DNA from: Valencia hispanica
Taxonomy: Eukaryota; Chordata; Actinopteri; Cyprinodontiformes; Valenciidae
DNA length: 64,000 bases
Assembly: GCA_963556495.2 (NCBI GenBank)
Contig: OY747704.1
Coordinates: 10,206,501 to 10,270,500 of the forward strand
Direction of reading: 5' to 3'
The notes beneath the pieces are model-generated. The model was not told the DNA's origin. It saw only the letters and a program-made list of their open reading frames with translations, and made no database searches. A program made the translations under genes and the position numbers. Each line of letters begins with the position of its first letter. Position 1 is the first letter of the stretch. Positions 1 through 12,100 of this stretch are shown here, piece by piece.

Positions 1-479
1 CTTGGTTGAAGTCAAACTTGTGGTATCAGAAGAGTCCATAACTGAGGTGAAGGATAAAACATCCGAGGTGTAACAGGAGAGCTGTTGGTCAGAAGAGAGT
101 GGGATGTCTGTTTGGCTGGGAACAGGAAAGGGGGATGCTGAGCTAGTTCCTGAACCTGTTGAAGAATATGTTCAGTTCATTGGCTCTGTCCAGACTTCCA
201 TCTATCCAATCCTTCCTGTCCTTATAGCCTGTGATCTTTTTCATTCCTGACCAGACATCTCTGATATTGTTCCACTGTAGTTTGTTCTCCAGCTTCTTCC
301 TGTATGCCTCTTTGCTGTCTCTGATCTTGACCTTAAGTTGCTTCTTTGCACTCCTCAGTAATTCCTTGTCTACCTCCCCGAAGGCTCTTTTTTTTCTTGC
401 TTAGCAGCTCCTTCAGGTCACTGGTGATCCAGGGTTTGTTATTAGGTAAGCATCTCACTGTTCTGGTGGGGATGATGTT
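1..479 (-). mobile_element. LINE ORF2 fragment (Jockey-like), linker before RT
   Basis: Read on the minus strand this encodes the stretch that usually lies between the endonuclease and the reverse transcriptase of a fish non-LTR element: a 'NKPWITSDLKELLSKKKRAF' block, then a Lys/Glu-rich helix and 'WSGMKKITGYK'. It continues, after the hAT insertion at 488-1760, the endonuclease fragment at 1769-2150. It runs off the left edge of the window. The same family appears at 21050-21545, 23031-24848 and 59345-60480. The exact clade is not assigned. Confidence 0.8.
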
Positions 480-487
480 GTCCACAC

Positions 488-1760
488 TAGGGATGGGCAT
501 AATTAATCGACGATCGATTAATTGATCATTAAGAATTTCATCGATGACATTTTTTTTTACCGATCAATTAACGCATGTTCTGTTGCGTAGTGTGAGTTTT
601 GAAGGAATGCAATTAATTTTGCTATGTGGCAGTAATTAAACACTTTACCACATGAGGGCGATGACTGAAAATAAAACCTACAGGCCGACTCAGTTTCTTG
701 CGAGTTTCTGTGTATTTCAAAAGTAGCATTGTCATGCAGAGGTCGCAGCAAAGTGTGGCGTGGGACAACTTTGACAAAAAAAAAAAAAGGTCTCAGTTCA
801 CTGCCAACACTGCGAAACTGTGTATAAGTACTTGAACGCACTTCCAACCTTGGTTAGAAGCGGAGCATCCTGCTCTTGGCCTCAACCTAGCATCAAGTCG
901 GTGTTAGCACGGAGGAGCCGAGATGCACAAAGTGCAGAGAAACTTACTCACCGATTACTTTATGAGGGAGGCTCAGCCACCCCTGGATTGCACCCCTACA
1001 GACTGGTGGAAAATTAATTAAACAAGATTCCAGAGGCATGCCAAGTTAGCACGGAGGTATGTGTATCACAGCGACGTCTGTCCCCTCACAGCAGGTGATG
1101 TCGGCGCTGCAGGTCAGATGCGACAGCAGCCTGATGACCGTCAGTCTGGTCACCAGGCTGCTTTCGCTTCTGACCCCAGCGCATGTTAACATGCTCATCT
1201 TTCTCAACAAAAATCAGTAGACTGATGCTCGAGTTGTATACAAGTTACGGTTTCTTTTGTTTTAGTCTTTTTTACTCTGTTAATGAGCCTAATTCATTGT
1301 TAGGTATGCTAATCTCTCTCATCATCTTCCTCCACTCTTTTATTCCAAATGCAACACAAAACTATCAGACCTATAAGTATTATAGCCTATATATTTTTTA
1401 TTAAGTTATTGTTTAACATTCCTTTTTTTTTTTTTTTTTTTTTACTTTTTGGAGAAGAGAAACATATGAGCGTCAGTTGTGGTAATGAGTACCGTCTTTT
1501 AGCTGTCGGCTCCGCTGCTTATAGCGCATATTTTCTTTGTGCAACTACCTGAATTAATTTCCTTTAACTTAACCACAAGAGGTGTCCCATTTGGAATGAA
1601 GATCTCAATGAGGAAACACGCTATTTTTCTATTCTCACTGCATTTTAATATAGCCTATGAACACTGAATTTTAATATAAAAATATCAATGATTAATGGAA
1701 AATCGATCGTTAATTCTCTCGATGATCGATGAAGACTGTTTAATCGAATGCCCATTCCTA
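488..1760. mobile_element. hAT DNA transposon, internally deleted, with 8-bp target duplication
   Basis: Both ends can be read: TAGGGATGGGCAT at 488 and its imperfect inverse ATGCCCATTCCTA ending at 1760. The same 8 bases, GTCCACAC, flank it at 480-487 and 1761-1768, the size expected for hAT. At 1273 bp it is too short for an autonomous element. On the plus strand near 780-840 a Lys-rich stretch followed by Cys-His-Cys-x2-Cys coding resembles the start of a BED zinc finger, as carried by hAT transposases, but the frame is broken. It splits a LINE and is therefore younger than it. Confidence 0.88.
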
Positions 1761-1768
1761 GTCCACAC

Positions 1769-2150
1769 AGAAGTTTATATAGTCAGTCACACACTCAGTC
1801 ATGGCATTAATGTCCTCTCCATGTGCTTGGAAAAGAGTCATCCAGTCTGTGGTCGCAAAACAACCCTGCAGGGCTTCTTCAGCTTCCTGTGACCATTTTC
1901 TCACAGTTTTCTTTGTAGCAGGTTGGCTTTGAACAAGAGGCTTATATTCTGAACAGAGAAAAACAAGATTGTGATCTGACTGTCCCAGAGGAGGTCTTTG
2001 TTTGGACATGTATGCATCCTTTACATTTGCATAAAACAAATCCAAGGTCCTGTTTTCTCTTGTAGAGCAGTTGAAAAAACTGTTGAAATGTTCGAAGTGT
2101 AGACGAGAGCGATGCATGATTAAAAACACCGGATATTGCCACAAATGCAT
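1769..2150 (-). mobile_element. LINE endonuclease C-terminal fragment (Jockey-like)
   Basis: Minus-strand frame encodes the C-terminal end of an APE-type endonuclease: 'TLDLFYANVKDAYMSKQRPP' followed by 'LGQSDHNLVFL', where the SDH is the catalytic terminal motif of the family, then an 'RTVRKWSQEAEEALQGCF' block and 'CVTDYINFCVD'. The next expected residues resume at 479 beyond the hAT insertion, so both pieces are one LINE. No ATG or 5' end is seen. Confidence 0.85.
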
Positions 2151-2186
2151 TCGGGTGCTGTGTCAGTAGCATAGCAACAACGGAAC

Positions 2187-2246
2187 TTAATTAACATTAA
2201 CCTCAGGCAAGTTAATTTTAAGGTTAATTAACATTAACCTCAGGCA
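2187..2246. repeat. 23-bp direct duplication
   Basis: The 23-base segment starting TTAATTAACATTAACC occurs at 2187-2209 and identically at 2224-2246, separated by 14 bases. No gene is affected. Confidence 0.85.
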
Positions 2247-2389
2247 GCATGGAATGTCACATGTTTAACTTGTGGAAAGCTCATCTTCGAAAAAGTTTTT
2301 ATTAAACAAAAACTGATTTAATATTGTAACTGTTAAGATTGTGAACGCTCGACGGAAGTTAACATTTTGTATGTGTGATTAGCAGAGGA

Positions 2390-2790
2390 GGAACCAAGTC
2401 AAGGTTTTGCAAGTAGCAACTTAGTCTAAAAGTCATTTTAACCATGTATCAAGTAAAGTCCCAAGTAAATGCACAAAAGTCCTAGGTTTACTTCACTTAC
2501 TAGTTTAAAGTCAAGGTATGCCAGTCCCAAGTCAAGTCCAAGTCCTAAGCTTTTAATCTCAAGTCTGAAACAATTCAATTAACTAAAGAAAGTAATTATT
2601 CATTTCGAGATTTATAATTTTTTTTAAATGTGTTTTTGTTTGCCAGAACCACCACCTGTAGGTTATTCAATTCAAGACAAGTCCAAAGTAATTTGTAATC
2701 TTAATCAAATCTAAAAGTAATTCAATTTGTGACTCAAGTCTGACTCAATTCCAAGTTGCATGACTTAAGTCCACATCTTTGGTAAAACAA
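2390..2790. repeat. CAAGTC-rich degenerate repeat
   Basis: The motif CAAGTC/AAGTCC recurs many times at irregular spacing (for example 'aagtcaaggt', 'aagtcccaag', 'caagtccaag'). This looks like the interior of an old non-coding repeat. No ends or coding frame are visible. Confidence 0.5.
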
Positions 2791-3088
2791 ACACTATGTT
2801 TGAGTCACCATTCATTATTTAGTGTTTGAACACTGCTTACCAGCAGCTCCACATTGGACAGTAAAGATGGTACATTTCTGCAATGCTGAGTTGTTTCCAA
2901 AACAATAGGAAGAGTGGTGTGATTATTTTTATTTTTTAAACAGAAGCAGTTCATGGGGTGTCAACTAATCATGGTCTGTTTGCTGTGACCAACTAAGACC
3001 AACAAATTGAAGTAAAACTCCCAGGGTGTCACCATTCAACTCCTTCTGAAAACAGGGCTGAAAGTGAACACCAGCTGGGGCTTCAACG

Positions 3089-3090
<2 letters not shown>

Positions 3091-3131
<41 letters not shown>
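3091..3131. repeat. (CA)n microsatellite
   Basis: An uninterrupted run of about 20 AC units. The short open frames across it are artefacts of the dinucleotide repeat. Confidence 0.97.
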
Positions 3132-3133
<2 letters not shown>

Positions 3134-3549
3134 ATCAGATGCATGACACAGTAATAATTAGTGATCTCAACAACAGAGCACTGAACCTACAGACATTCCA
3201 CCAAGCCTTGACTGAGACACTCTGCAGTGGCTCTCTAATTACATACTAGGCTCCAGTCAAACCTGATATTCAATTCTGGCTGTTAAGGCAAGCCAACCAA
3301 GTGAACAAACACATAGACCGATCCATTTTCACAGCAGCCTGACTGATATCCAAGCTTGCTTTTTTTAATAATGCTCAATTGTTTTAACAAGAGGTTCACA
3401 ATATCGAACCAACTCTGTGTTGGTGAGAACATCAATTTAATAAAAATAAATACTTGGACTGAATTTTTGATAGACTGTTAGACAATTTTCCTTTTTTCAG
3501 TGTTAAATAAAATATGGGAAAAAACAACACAAATTAAGCTATTGGGTAA

Positions 3550-4172
3550 TCAAAGCTATGCAAAGTTCCCATTTGAAGTCTCACACAAGCCATGTGATGC
3601 AGTAAACATGCAGAGGAAGATGCTCGGATGAGACAACCTTAATTTTTGGCCTACATGCATATTTGTGGTTGGCAGAAAATTAACACTGCACACCAACCTG
3701 ATTATATGCCATTCCACAGTAAAACATGGTGGTGGCAGCATTATTCAATTTCATTTTCTTCAACAGGCACGGGCAAGCTGGTCAAAGTTGATAGGAAGAT
3801 GGATGGAGCTTATACAAGGCAACCTTGGAAGAAAAGTTCTTAGAGGCTGCAAAAGACAGAGCCAGAGTTTAACCATGTAGCAGGACAATGTCCCCTTATC
3901 ATACAGCAAGAGCTACACTGGAATGGTTTAGATCATAGAGTAAGTATGTTAGATGGGCTCAGTCAAAGTCCAGACCTAAATCCGATAATAAAAAGACCTA
4001 ACATTACCAGCTGCAAGACTTCTTGGTTATAAGAAAAAACTAATTGAAAACAAATTGCAATTACACACCACTTTGTGTTGATCCATCAAAGTAAATACCC
4101 TGGAGTTTGGGGTTCTAACATGAGAAAATGTGGAAAAAGCCCGAGTGTGAATACTTTTGCAAGGTACTACAT
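3550..4172 (+). mobile_element. Degenerate Tc1/mariner-derived repeat
   Basis: Contains transposase-derived phrases in broken frames: 'gtggtggcagcattatt' (the motif before the second catalytic Asp), 'gcaggacaatg', and 'gtccagacctaaatccgat' (SPDLNP-like), and ends with 'gtgaatacttttgcaaggtac', the usual terminal-repeat side. No functional frame remains. Confidence 0.7.
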
Positions 4173-6758
4173 TAACTCAGGTTAAAAGATGAAAGTGTGT
4201 TATCAAAGTAATACATTTTTCAATTGTCAACTTACTGATGATGCAACAATAAAAAGCTGGGGGGATGGGGGGCAGTAACCTAATTCCAACTGAAAGTAAA
4301 AGACTCGACAACGAACCCTTTACATGGTATAAAATGTTTGAGAGTTCTAACATTTGTTAAGGTATTTTGCCTTTGAACACCAAGAAATTGAAATTTATTT
4401 TGTTTATTCCAAAGTAATCTAATTTAAAGTTTAAGGAAGTCCACCTTTCCTTATTGTACAATGTTTATGCTGCAAGGAAAAACCCATACCCTTTCAATAA
4501 AACAGGAATTTTCTGTTACATAAGATCAGCTGCAATTCATGCCAGTAGGTGTCATTTAAGGCGATAAAAGTACAAATCATAAAGTGATGGTAAAGTGCTC
4601 CAAAAGAACCACACAGCAGGTGGTGGAATCCTCTTTATACATTCCACTTCAACAAGTCTATCTTCTGAACTGTAATGGCGGGATGAAGGGCCAAACGTGT
4701 AAAATCTGACTGATTTGAACTCCATTTATATTTCTAAATATAGAAATAACATATTGTCCCACCTGTAAAAAGCAGTCAGTGAATAGCAGCATACTAAAAT
4801 GTGGCAGCTATTTGTTAACGAGCCTGCACAACTGGCTTGCACAGTGACTCAGCAAGATCACAAGATTAGTAATAGATAATACTGGCTGTACCCTGGAGAG
4901 AACCGACGCTTTACTCATTAATTTCATGTAAAAGTAGGAGTAGAGCCACGTGTTTTGTTACAAGAAAAAACTAACTGTTTACTGGTCGCCCTTCAAATAT
5001 GAGGAAAGGAAACTGTCTTGAAAGAAATCCAGAAGCAAACAAGAATTCACTCTCATTCTACCAATACCTATGAACTGTCAGCATCAGATGCCAAAAACTC
5101 CCTGTGAATCTGATACAGGTTGAAGCTTTTATGCGGTAACCTCCTATCTTACATTGTCTAGAGCTTGCTACCACAGCAAAGAACTCCCATCGCACAAAGC
5201 CATCATTGATGATTTTACATCAAGATTAGCTATGACTGAAGCAGAGAGTTTTTTTGATTAAACTAAAAGTATCTCACTCCCTTTCTCCACTCCTTCAAAT
5301 TCCCAGTCTGGCAACTAGGCCGACTATTGCCCAGCAGGCAGGGGGGCAGGGGGACAGTGGGCAACCTACATTTTATGAAAACAATTACTTGCTGTCAGAC
5401 AAAAACAGTGCTGCATTAGTCTATTAAAAATGCAGACCACCAGCTTTGAGAAACTATAAAATGCATTAGATGGTTAAAGTGGCCATCACATTTAGACATG
5501 CAAATTATATAGCACACATTACAGCCGGTATCTATACAATCATAGACTTTAGCAAGCTTTCAAAAGGTAGGATGTCTTAAACTTTTATCAGAGAAACAGA
5601 GGAGTGAATAACAGGGATGCAATTTAAAGAGAGCTGCCAGGCAACCAGTTCGTAAACAAGGTCACAGGTATAATCCCTGGGCCTTCTCCGTGTACTAGGA
5701 ATTGCCGTGGAAGATAAAAGCCCAGCGAAGGATGTTATGAGTCGCTGGAGTCTGTTATGATGCCACAGTGGATCTTAAAAATCAGATCAGCAATGAGATC
5801 GACCAAAGAAAGAGATCACCTGCAGTCATCTGGCTGCAGCAGCCTTTAATGGGAATTGAGGAAACTGGTTAAGCACGTCTTATCAGAGTATGGTGATGTC
5901 AACAGAATAAATGCAGGAAAAAAAAAAATGAACTAAAGACAGAGAAGTTTCTCTAAGTTCACCTGCTGTTTTGGAAAGGTTCCCATTTAAAGAACAACCT
6001 GAGAATGATGTCATCATGCCACAATGCACGTTTCACAGAAGAGTTGAAAACTGGCAAATGAGAATAATTAGAGAACCTAGAATCTAAAAATCTGATAAGC
6101 ATTACTTTTAACTGATATTTATTTTACTTAGCCGATTCTTTAATCACACAGTACCCTAAACAGAAAAAACTGAAACTTTCATAATCATTTATTTGATAAC
6201 CTGTTCAATAATGGTAGTAATTTTTTTAGCTGCATTCCTACTTCAATGATATTTCACTGCAGTTTTGAGTTCTTAACTAAATAAGTCACCCAACACACTT
6301 GAGAGCTCAGAAATCTCCCAGATTTAATGAAAGTCTACGGTTCATTCTGGTTGTATGGAGATCTTTACGTCTGTAACTTAAATTATCTGAAAATGAATCC
6401 AATTCTGACTTCACTGTCTGTTTCCTGATATACACAAATACTATAGATCTAAGCTCGACCAGTAGGGAGACCGTCACAAATTTGCTTTTGACCAGAAGCA
6501 GTTGGTTTTTAGGTTCATCGACCCGACTATGACTTTTCCTGTTTTTTTAATGCACCGTAACAAAAGACCACAACATTGCCTGAAAACAATACACTGGTGT
6601 GGAAGTTGTTACTGGGGGAAGAATCAATGTTAGCCATTTCCTGTATCAGTGAGGAGCTTAACAGTAGAGGAAGCCTAGAAGTGAGAAGCTTTTAAAATGA
6701 AACAGTTTTTTTTCCAATGACAAGTTGAGACATGTCTGTGATTCACCAAGGCTAGGGG
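4173..6758. other. Non-coding stretch, nothing recognised
   Basis: AT-rich sequence inside or downstream of the vps37b intron between exon 2 and the unseen 3' exons. I looked on the minus strand for the remaining Mod(r)-domain exon(s) of vps37b and did not find one. No transposon termini are evident. Confidence 0.5.
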
Positions 6759-6760
6759 TA

Positions 6761-7710
6761 CAGTGTGCGTTTTAGGACATCCTTAGACATCAGACCAAAA
6801 GGCCTCAGACATGAGACCATTGCTTTTCATTCAAAAAAAGTTATCTCTGACTGGAAGGCCGACCTAAAGGTCTCAGAAAAACGCCGTCAGACAAGGAGTC
6901 ACATCGACCAAAGAATTCCATATTTGAACCGGGTTTTTTAAAACTGTGAAGTCCATCCGTAATTTTGACAGATTAGTATTCACATCCCTGACCACTTAGT
7001 GCAGATGCGCACACATTTTCACAAGTCATTTTTACGCACAGAGTAAAGGTTACCAAATCTATAAAAAAATGATTCCCATGAGAGCATCATCTCAGACCTG
7101 GACCCTGTACTCGATGCATCTCGCTATCCGGGAGCTGATAGCGCATTGTAGAGTTACGGAGCCATGAAGCGCATCTGTGACTACACTGGACAAGAGCTGC
7201 AGTGATCTGTCCCCTCCAGTCTAACCACTGATGCAAACACAGCTCACACTGTGGGATTTCCTCCCACTGAAGCGCTCAGAAAAGCTGTCATTCAGAGAGT
7301 CTTCCTGAATTCTGATCACTTCAATTAGAAAAATGTTCATTTCAAAACTTTGGCTGAAATGGCGTTAATTCCAGTTTCCAGTGTGGCAACAGAGCACGGA
7401 TTCAGCCTCCATTACACACAGGCGGTGCGCAGTTCAGCTCTATGTTCAGTTAAGACCACAGCACATGAAATGTTTATAGTACATTTAGCCTAGCCTATCT
7501 ATCGCAAAACAATTTAGCTGGGATCTGACAATGGTGCCACCTGCAGGAGGCTCGTTTCTGACAGCATTTTTTCTGAGACCTTTCATTCTGATGCCCTTCA
7601 GTCAGAGAGGTATGACAACTTTTTGAATGAAAAGATAAGATTTTTTTCCTATGGTCTGACATCTGAGGCCATTTGGTCAGACGTCTGAGGATGTCCTAAA
7701 ATGTACACCG
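6761..7710. mobile_element. MITE-like element with long inverted repeats, TA target
   Basis: The left end CAGTGTGCGTTTTAGGACAT and the right end, whose inverse is CGGTGTACATTTTAGGACAT, form the start of an imperfect inverted repeat of roughly 150 bp. TA dinucleotides flank it at 6759-6760 and 7711-7712, as for the Tc1/mariner superfamily. The arms are packed with TCAGAC/GTCTGA words. There is no transposase frame, so the element is non-autonomous. Confidence 0.75.
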
Positions 7711-8935
7711 TATAGGGGAGAGCATGAGACATTGGAAAATATAATAAGAAAGCTGAACGGAGCCCGGCCGGTTGTTCTATTTTATCTTTTTGAGTTTCCA
7801 ACATTTCTCTATATGGAACATGCTTGAGTTTGAAATGTTTGTATCCTTTAGCAAATCTCAACGTTAAGGTAAGGATCTACATTCTCCAGAATGTACACAC
7901 ACAGATGAACAGTGATGTTAGCTCCACCAACTAATAGTATAGGATGCAAAAGCAAGATTAAAACGTAAATTCCAATTATTTTGTCCTTTTTAAAAATAAT
8001 AGTAAAAGTTTTATAGTGAATGGAGAGAATTTGTCTCTGCTCCAACTATAAAGAATGACCACTCTAATCAGGAAAGCCAGATAAAAGGAAAATAATTAAA
8101 TGGCGTTTTTATATCCTCTTCTATAGTAGTTCTTAACAGAAATTTGTTTTGGCTAAAATCAGTTATCTGCAGTCAAAGTTTTACAAAGAAATTGGCACCA
8201 AAATTATGATTGTACATTACTAAAGTTCCCATAGCTAAACCTTCTGTACTTCTTCAAATGTATGCCATCAGTTAATACATTTTTATCTGGATTAAACATT
8301 TATACCATTTCATGATTTTGATGGCTGAAGAAAATGTTGACATGCATGAAGATAAGCACTCTGGCTGTTTTTATAAAACATTTTCCAAGATGGCTGAAGT
8401 AGGTAAAGTAACAGCACAAGACTCAAGTGCCACTGTCTTATGATTAGAAAATCTAACCAGCAGCCATTGGTTGACTTGGCTCCTGATCCTATAAATTGTG
8501 ATCTAGAATAAAAAAAGAGTTGCATGAACCCATCCACCTTTACTTAAACTGGCTTTAGCCTCTCTTTTGCAACAAAAGAAGACCATGTGTAAAGCTCTAT
8601 AAACTGCAGCTGAAGCTTCTGCTGTGGGTAGGATCAGATTGTTTCTAAAAGACAAACAAACATATATAATAGTGCCATTAAACTCTGAGGGTTAGAAAGC
8701 TAGAATGGATTGTGTTTCTATCACAGTCCAATACTAAATGCATTTGGAAGGTGAGAGTAAAAGTTAAAGTCATGTCTTCTGTAATGCATTGTTTAAGCAT
8801 CTGCATCCTATGACTTTATTTGTGAGCGTGTTCAAATGTCTAAAGTATGGAGGAACATAAACAGTTCAAGTCCTTAGTATACACTGATTAATAAAAAATG
8901 GTTCTCAGCAGCTTGTGTGCACAAAGTTACAATAC

Positions 8936-9107
8936 CCAGTTTGGATTTGCGAAGCTGATAGGACTCGAAGCTCTCCTGAAGACAATTGTAAGTCTTGGTA
9001 AGCTGCTCCTTCTTGTGCTCCAGCTGGGGCTGCAGGGTGAGGTTTTGTTCAGCAAGGGTTCGGTTGTTGGCCAGTGTCTTCTCCTTGTTTTGCTGGACCT
9101 CTTGCAT
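8936..9107 (-). CDS. vps37b: vps37b coding exon 2
   Basis: 172 bases, entering in phase 0 and leaving in phase 1. It encodes a predicted coiled-coil segment of the Mod(r) domain. In-frame reading past the donor meets a stop within the intron. Confidence 0.88.
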
Positions 9108-12100
9108 CTACAGACACCAAACACATATTAGATACCCTGGCTCCACAGATCATGAATGCTATTTAATTAAAAGGGGATTATGTTCACATCAATAAATGAA
9201 GGTGAAAGGGCATGATTCATTTCAATGAAGACAGAGAAAAGTCTGTACACTTGATCTTTACAGCAGACAAAATACTTTATTATTGGTTTTATGTTTTTTG
9301 CCTATGTTGACCAAACATAAAACCAGGATAGCAGAACACAGAACTCAACTTTTAAAGCTGACGATTTGTGCAACCCAGTAGCAGCACATCTTTAACAAAT
9401 CATTCTGTCTTTAATAAATATTCATGGGTCTACAAAAACAATGACCGCATAACATTGAAAAACAAAGAATACTAAAAAGTTGCTTCTTTGAAGTAGGTCT
9501 AAACTTCCATTGATCTTTTATTTTACCTCTGTGTGCATTAGATTCTGTATTTGAGGAAATTTGTACTTTTCTTCTAGTTAAATGACAGCAATCATGCATT
9601 ATGCTGGACATTATAGTAATAGTAATGAACCAGGCTGCGAGTTTTTAAAAGCTTCAGGAATCTTTTGCAGGTGTTTAGAGTTAATTAGTTGATTCAGATG
9701 ATTAGGTTAATGGCTCGTTTAGAGAACCTTTTCATGATATGCAAATTTTTTGAGATAAGAATTTTGGGTTTTCATGAGCTGTATGCCAAAATCATCAGTT
9801 TTAAAACGATAAAAGACCTGAAATATTTCAGTTGGTGTGCAATGAATCTAAAATATATGAACGTTTATTTTTTATCATTACATTATGAAAAAGAATGAAC
9901 TTTATCACAATATGCTAATTTTTTGAGAAGGACCTGTATGTTACCTTGGTTGCAAACTATAGACCCATCTCACATTAATCGTTTCCATCTTAGGCGTTTG
10001 AAAAAGTTGTTTCAAAAGAGCTTACTAATCATCAGTCAACAATCTGTTTGAGCCATTTCAGTAAGCTTTTAGACCAAATCATTCACAGAAACAGCCATAA
10101 AGTGGTAAATGATCTGTTGGTAAATGCAGACAATGATCCGTCTTCAGCTCTATTGCTGCAAGATCTCAAAGCTAGTCCTAGCACTGAGTTCCAGGAAATG
10201 TGATTTCATGGCTGAGGTTCTACCTGTGTGGGAGGTGTAAGAATATGAGTATTAAAAATTCATTTTATTTATATAGCGCCGATTCACAACAGATGTCATC
10301 TCAAAGCACTTAACAAGAAGTCATTTCAATACATTTATACAAACATTCCAATCAGTTAAAGAGTTTCCTATTTAAGGAATCCCAGCAGATTGCGTCAGTC
10401 ATTGGCGTGAGGTTGGGCCCCGTTGAGGCAGACTTTCCAACCACAGCAATCCTTCAGCTATCCATCATACTGAGCAAGCATGTAGCGACGGTGGAGAGGA
10501 AAAACTCCCCTTTAACAGGAAGAAACCTCCAACAGAACCAGGCTCAGTAGGAGCGGCCATCTGCCACGACCGTCTGGGGGGTTGAGAAGACAGAGCAGAG
10601 ACACAGTAGGAACAGAAGATCTGATATAAGAGTACTTTCTATGAAAGTAAAAAGTTGACAACATGACATGGTGGATGTTCAGTTACTGGGAGCATCATCC
10701 CAGTCGATACCCCCCGTCCAACAGGGCATTGCAGCCAAGCAGGATACCAGACCAGGTATATCTTCTATGGAGAGAAAAACACAGAGAAAACTATCTCTCT
10801 GAGACCTGTGTTGTGAGGCATGGGGTTCCTCAAGGGTCCCATTGCTCTTTTCTCTCTATCTGCTGCCTCTTGGTCTTCTTTTATGTTGTTTTTATGTAAT
10901 CTTTCACTATTACCCTGATAACCTCCACTTATATGTTCCTTTATCCATTGGAAATTGTGCTGCCTTGTCCAAACCAGAAGTCTGTCTATCTGCTGTTAGG
11001 GGGTGGTTAGCTAATAATTTCAAGACAGATTTGATGGTCATTGGACCACAGAACTCTACCTGTCCTTAAATTTCTCCTTAAAAATTGATGACCAGGTCAT
11101 GAATTGTAGGGACAAGGTAAAGAACTTGGGCATATAGTTCGACCCGGTGCTCTCCTTTGAGTCTTATTTAAAAGAGGCAACAAGGACTGCCTTTTTTCAC
11201 CTTAGTAACAGAGAATCAGACAGGTATCATTAGCAAGCAGAGGTTCTTATCGATGCATGTGTCTTTGCGCATTGACTGTTACGCTCTCCTTTCTGGATTA
11301 CTGGAAAACATTTTAGAAGCTTTCAGATGTTACAAAATGTGGCTCTTTGTATTTGAACAAAAACCGGTAAATATGAACACATTATTCAAGTAATGCCATC
11401 CCCTCACTGGTTGCCTTGTCAAGGTTTGAGCAGATTTTAAAGGTCCGTTGATCATCCGCAAGGCTTTAACTGATCTGGCCCCTTCATACCTTTCTGACCT
11501 CAAAGACAATATTACAATGAAAAGACAGGTTCAGTTGATCCTTTTTGATGTTTTTGTTGGTACAACAACGACCTATTAACATCATCAACAAGCCACCCTA
11601 CCTCCTGAATGACACGAATCATAACAGTTAAAAGAATAGATTTTTTGGGGTCTCCAAATATTACAGTCCTATTGTCTTGAAGTGGTAACAAATTGTAAAT
11701 ATTACTTTTATGCACATTTAAACTGAAACTATCAGGACAGATTGGCAAAGCAACATTGTGAACAGATTTTAAAAAAAAAGGAAAATTATCATGCTGCTTG
11801 CCAAATGACTAATTTCACACATCCACTCAGCACGTCAGATGGGCCAATATTGCCAGGATTGTGTAAGAAATGTTAAGTAAAAAAAACACCTCCGTGTGTG
11901 TGTAAGCATCAACAGGCAGTAATACTTCATGTCACTCAAAAGCAGTTCAAAATGTTTTTTATACCTTTGCACCACCACATCCTACGGAAACTCGTTCTCT
12001 CTTTCGCTGGCATGTCCTTTCTCTCTCTCTGTCTCTAAACAGCGAGTGCCAATTAAAAACAAAAACAGATCTTTAAGCCATCTGGAGCAGCAAGGTTGCT

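Noticed and set aside
8310..8537. Possible third exon of vps37b
   Set aside because: No resemblance to the rest of the Mod(r) domain and no suitable splice frame.
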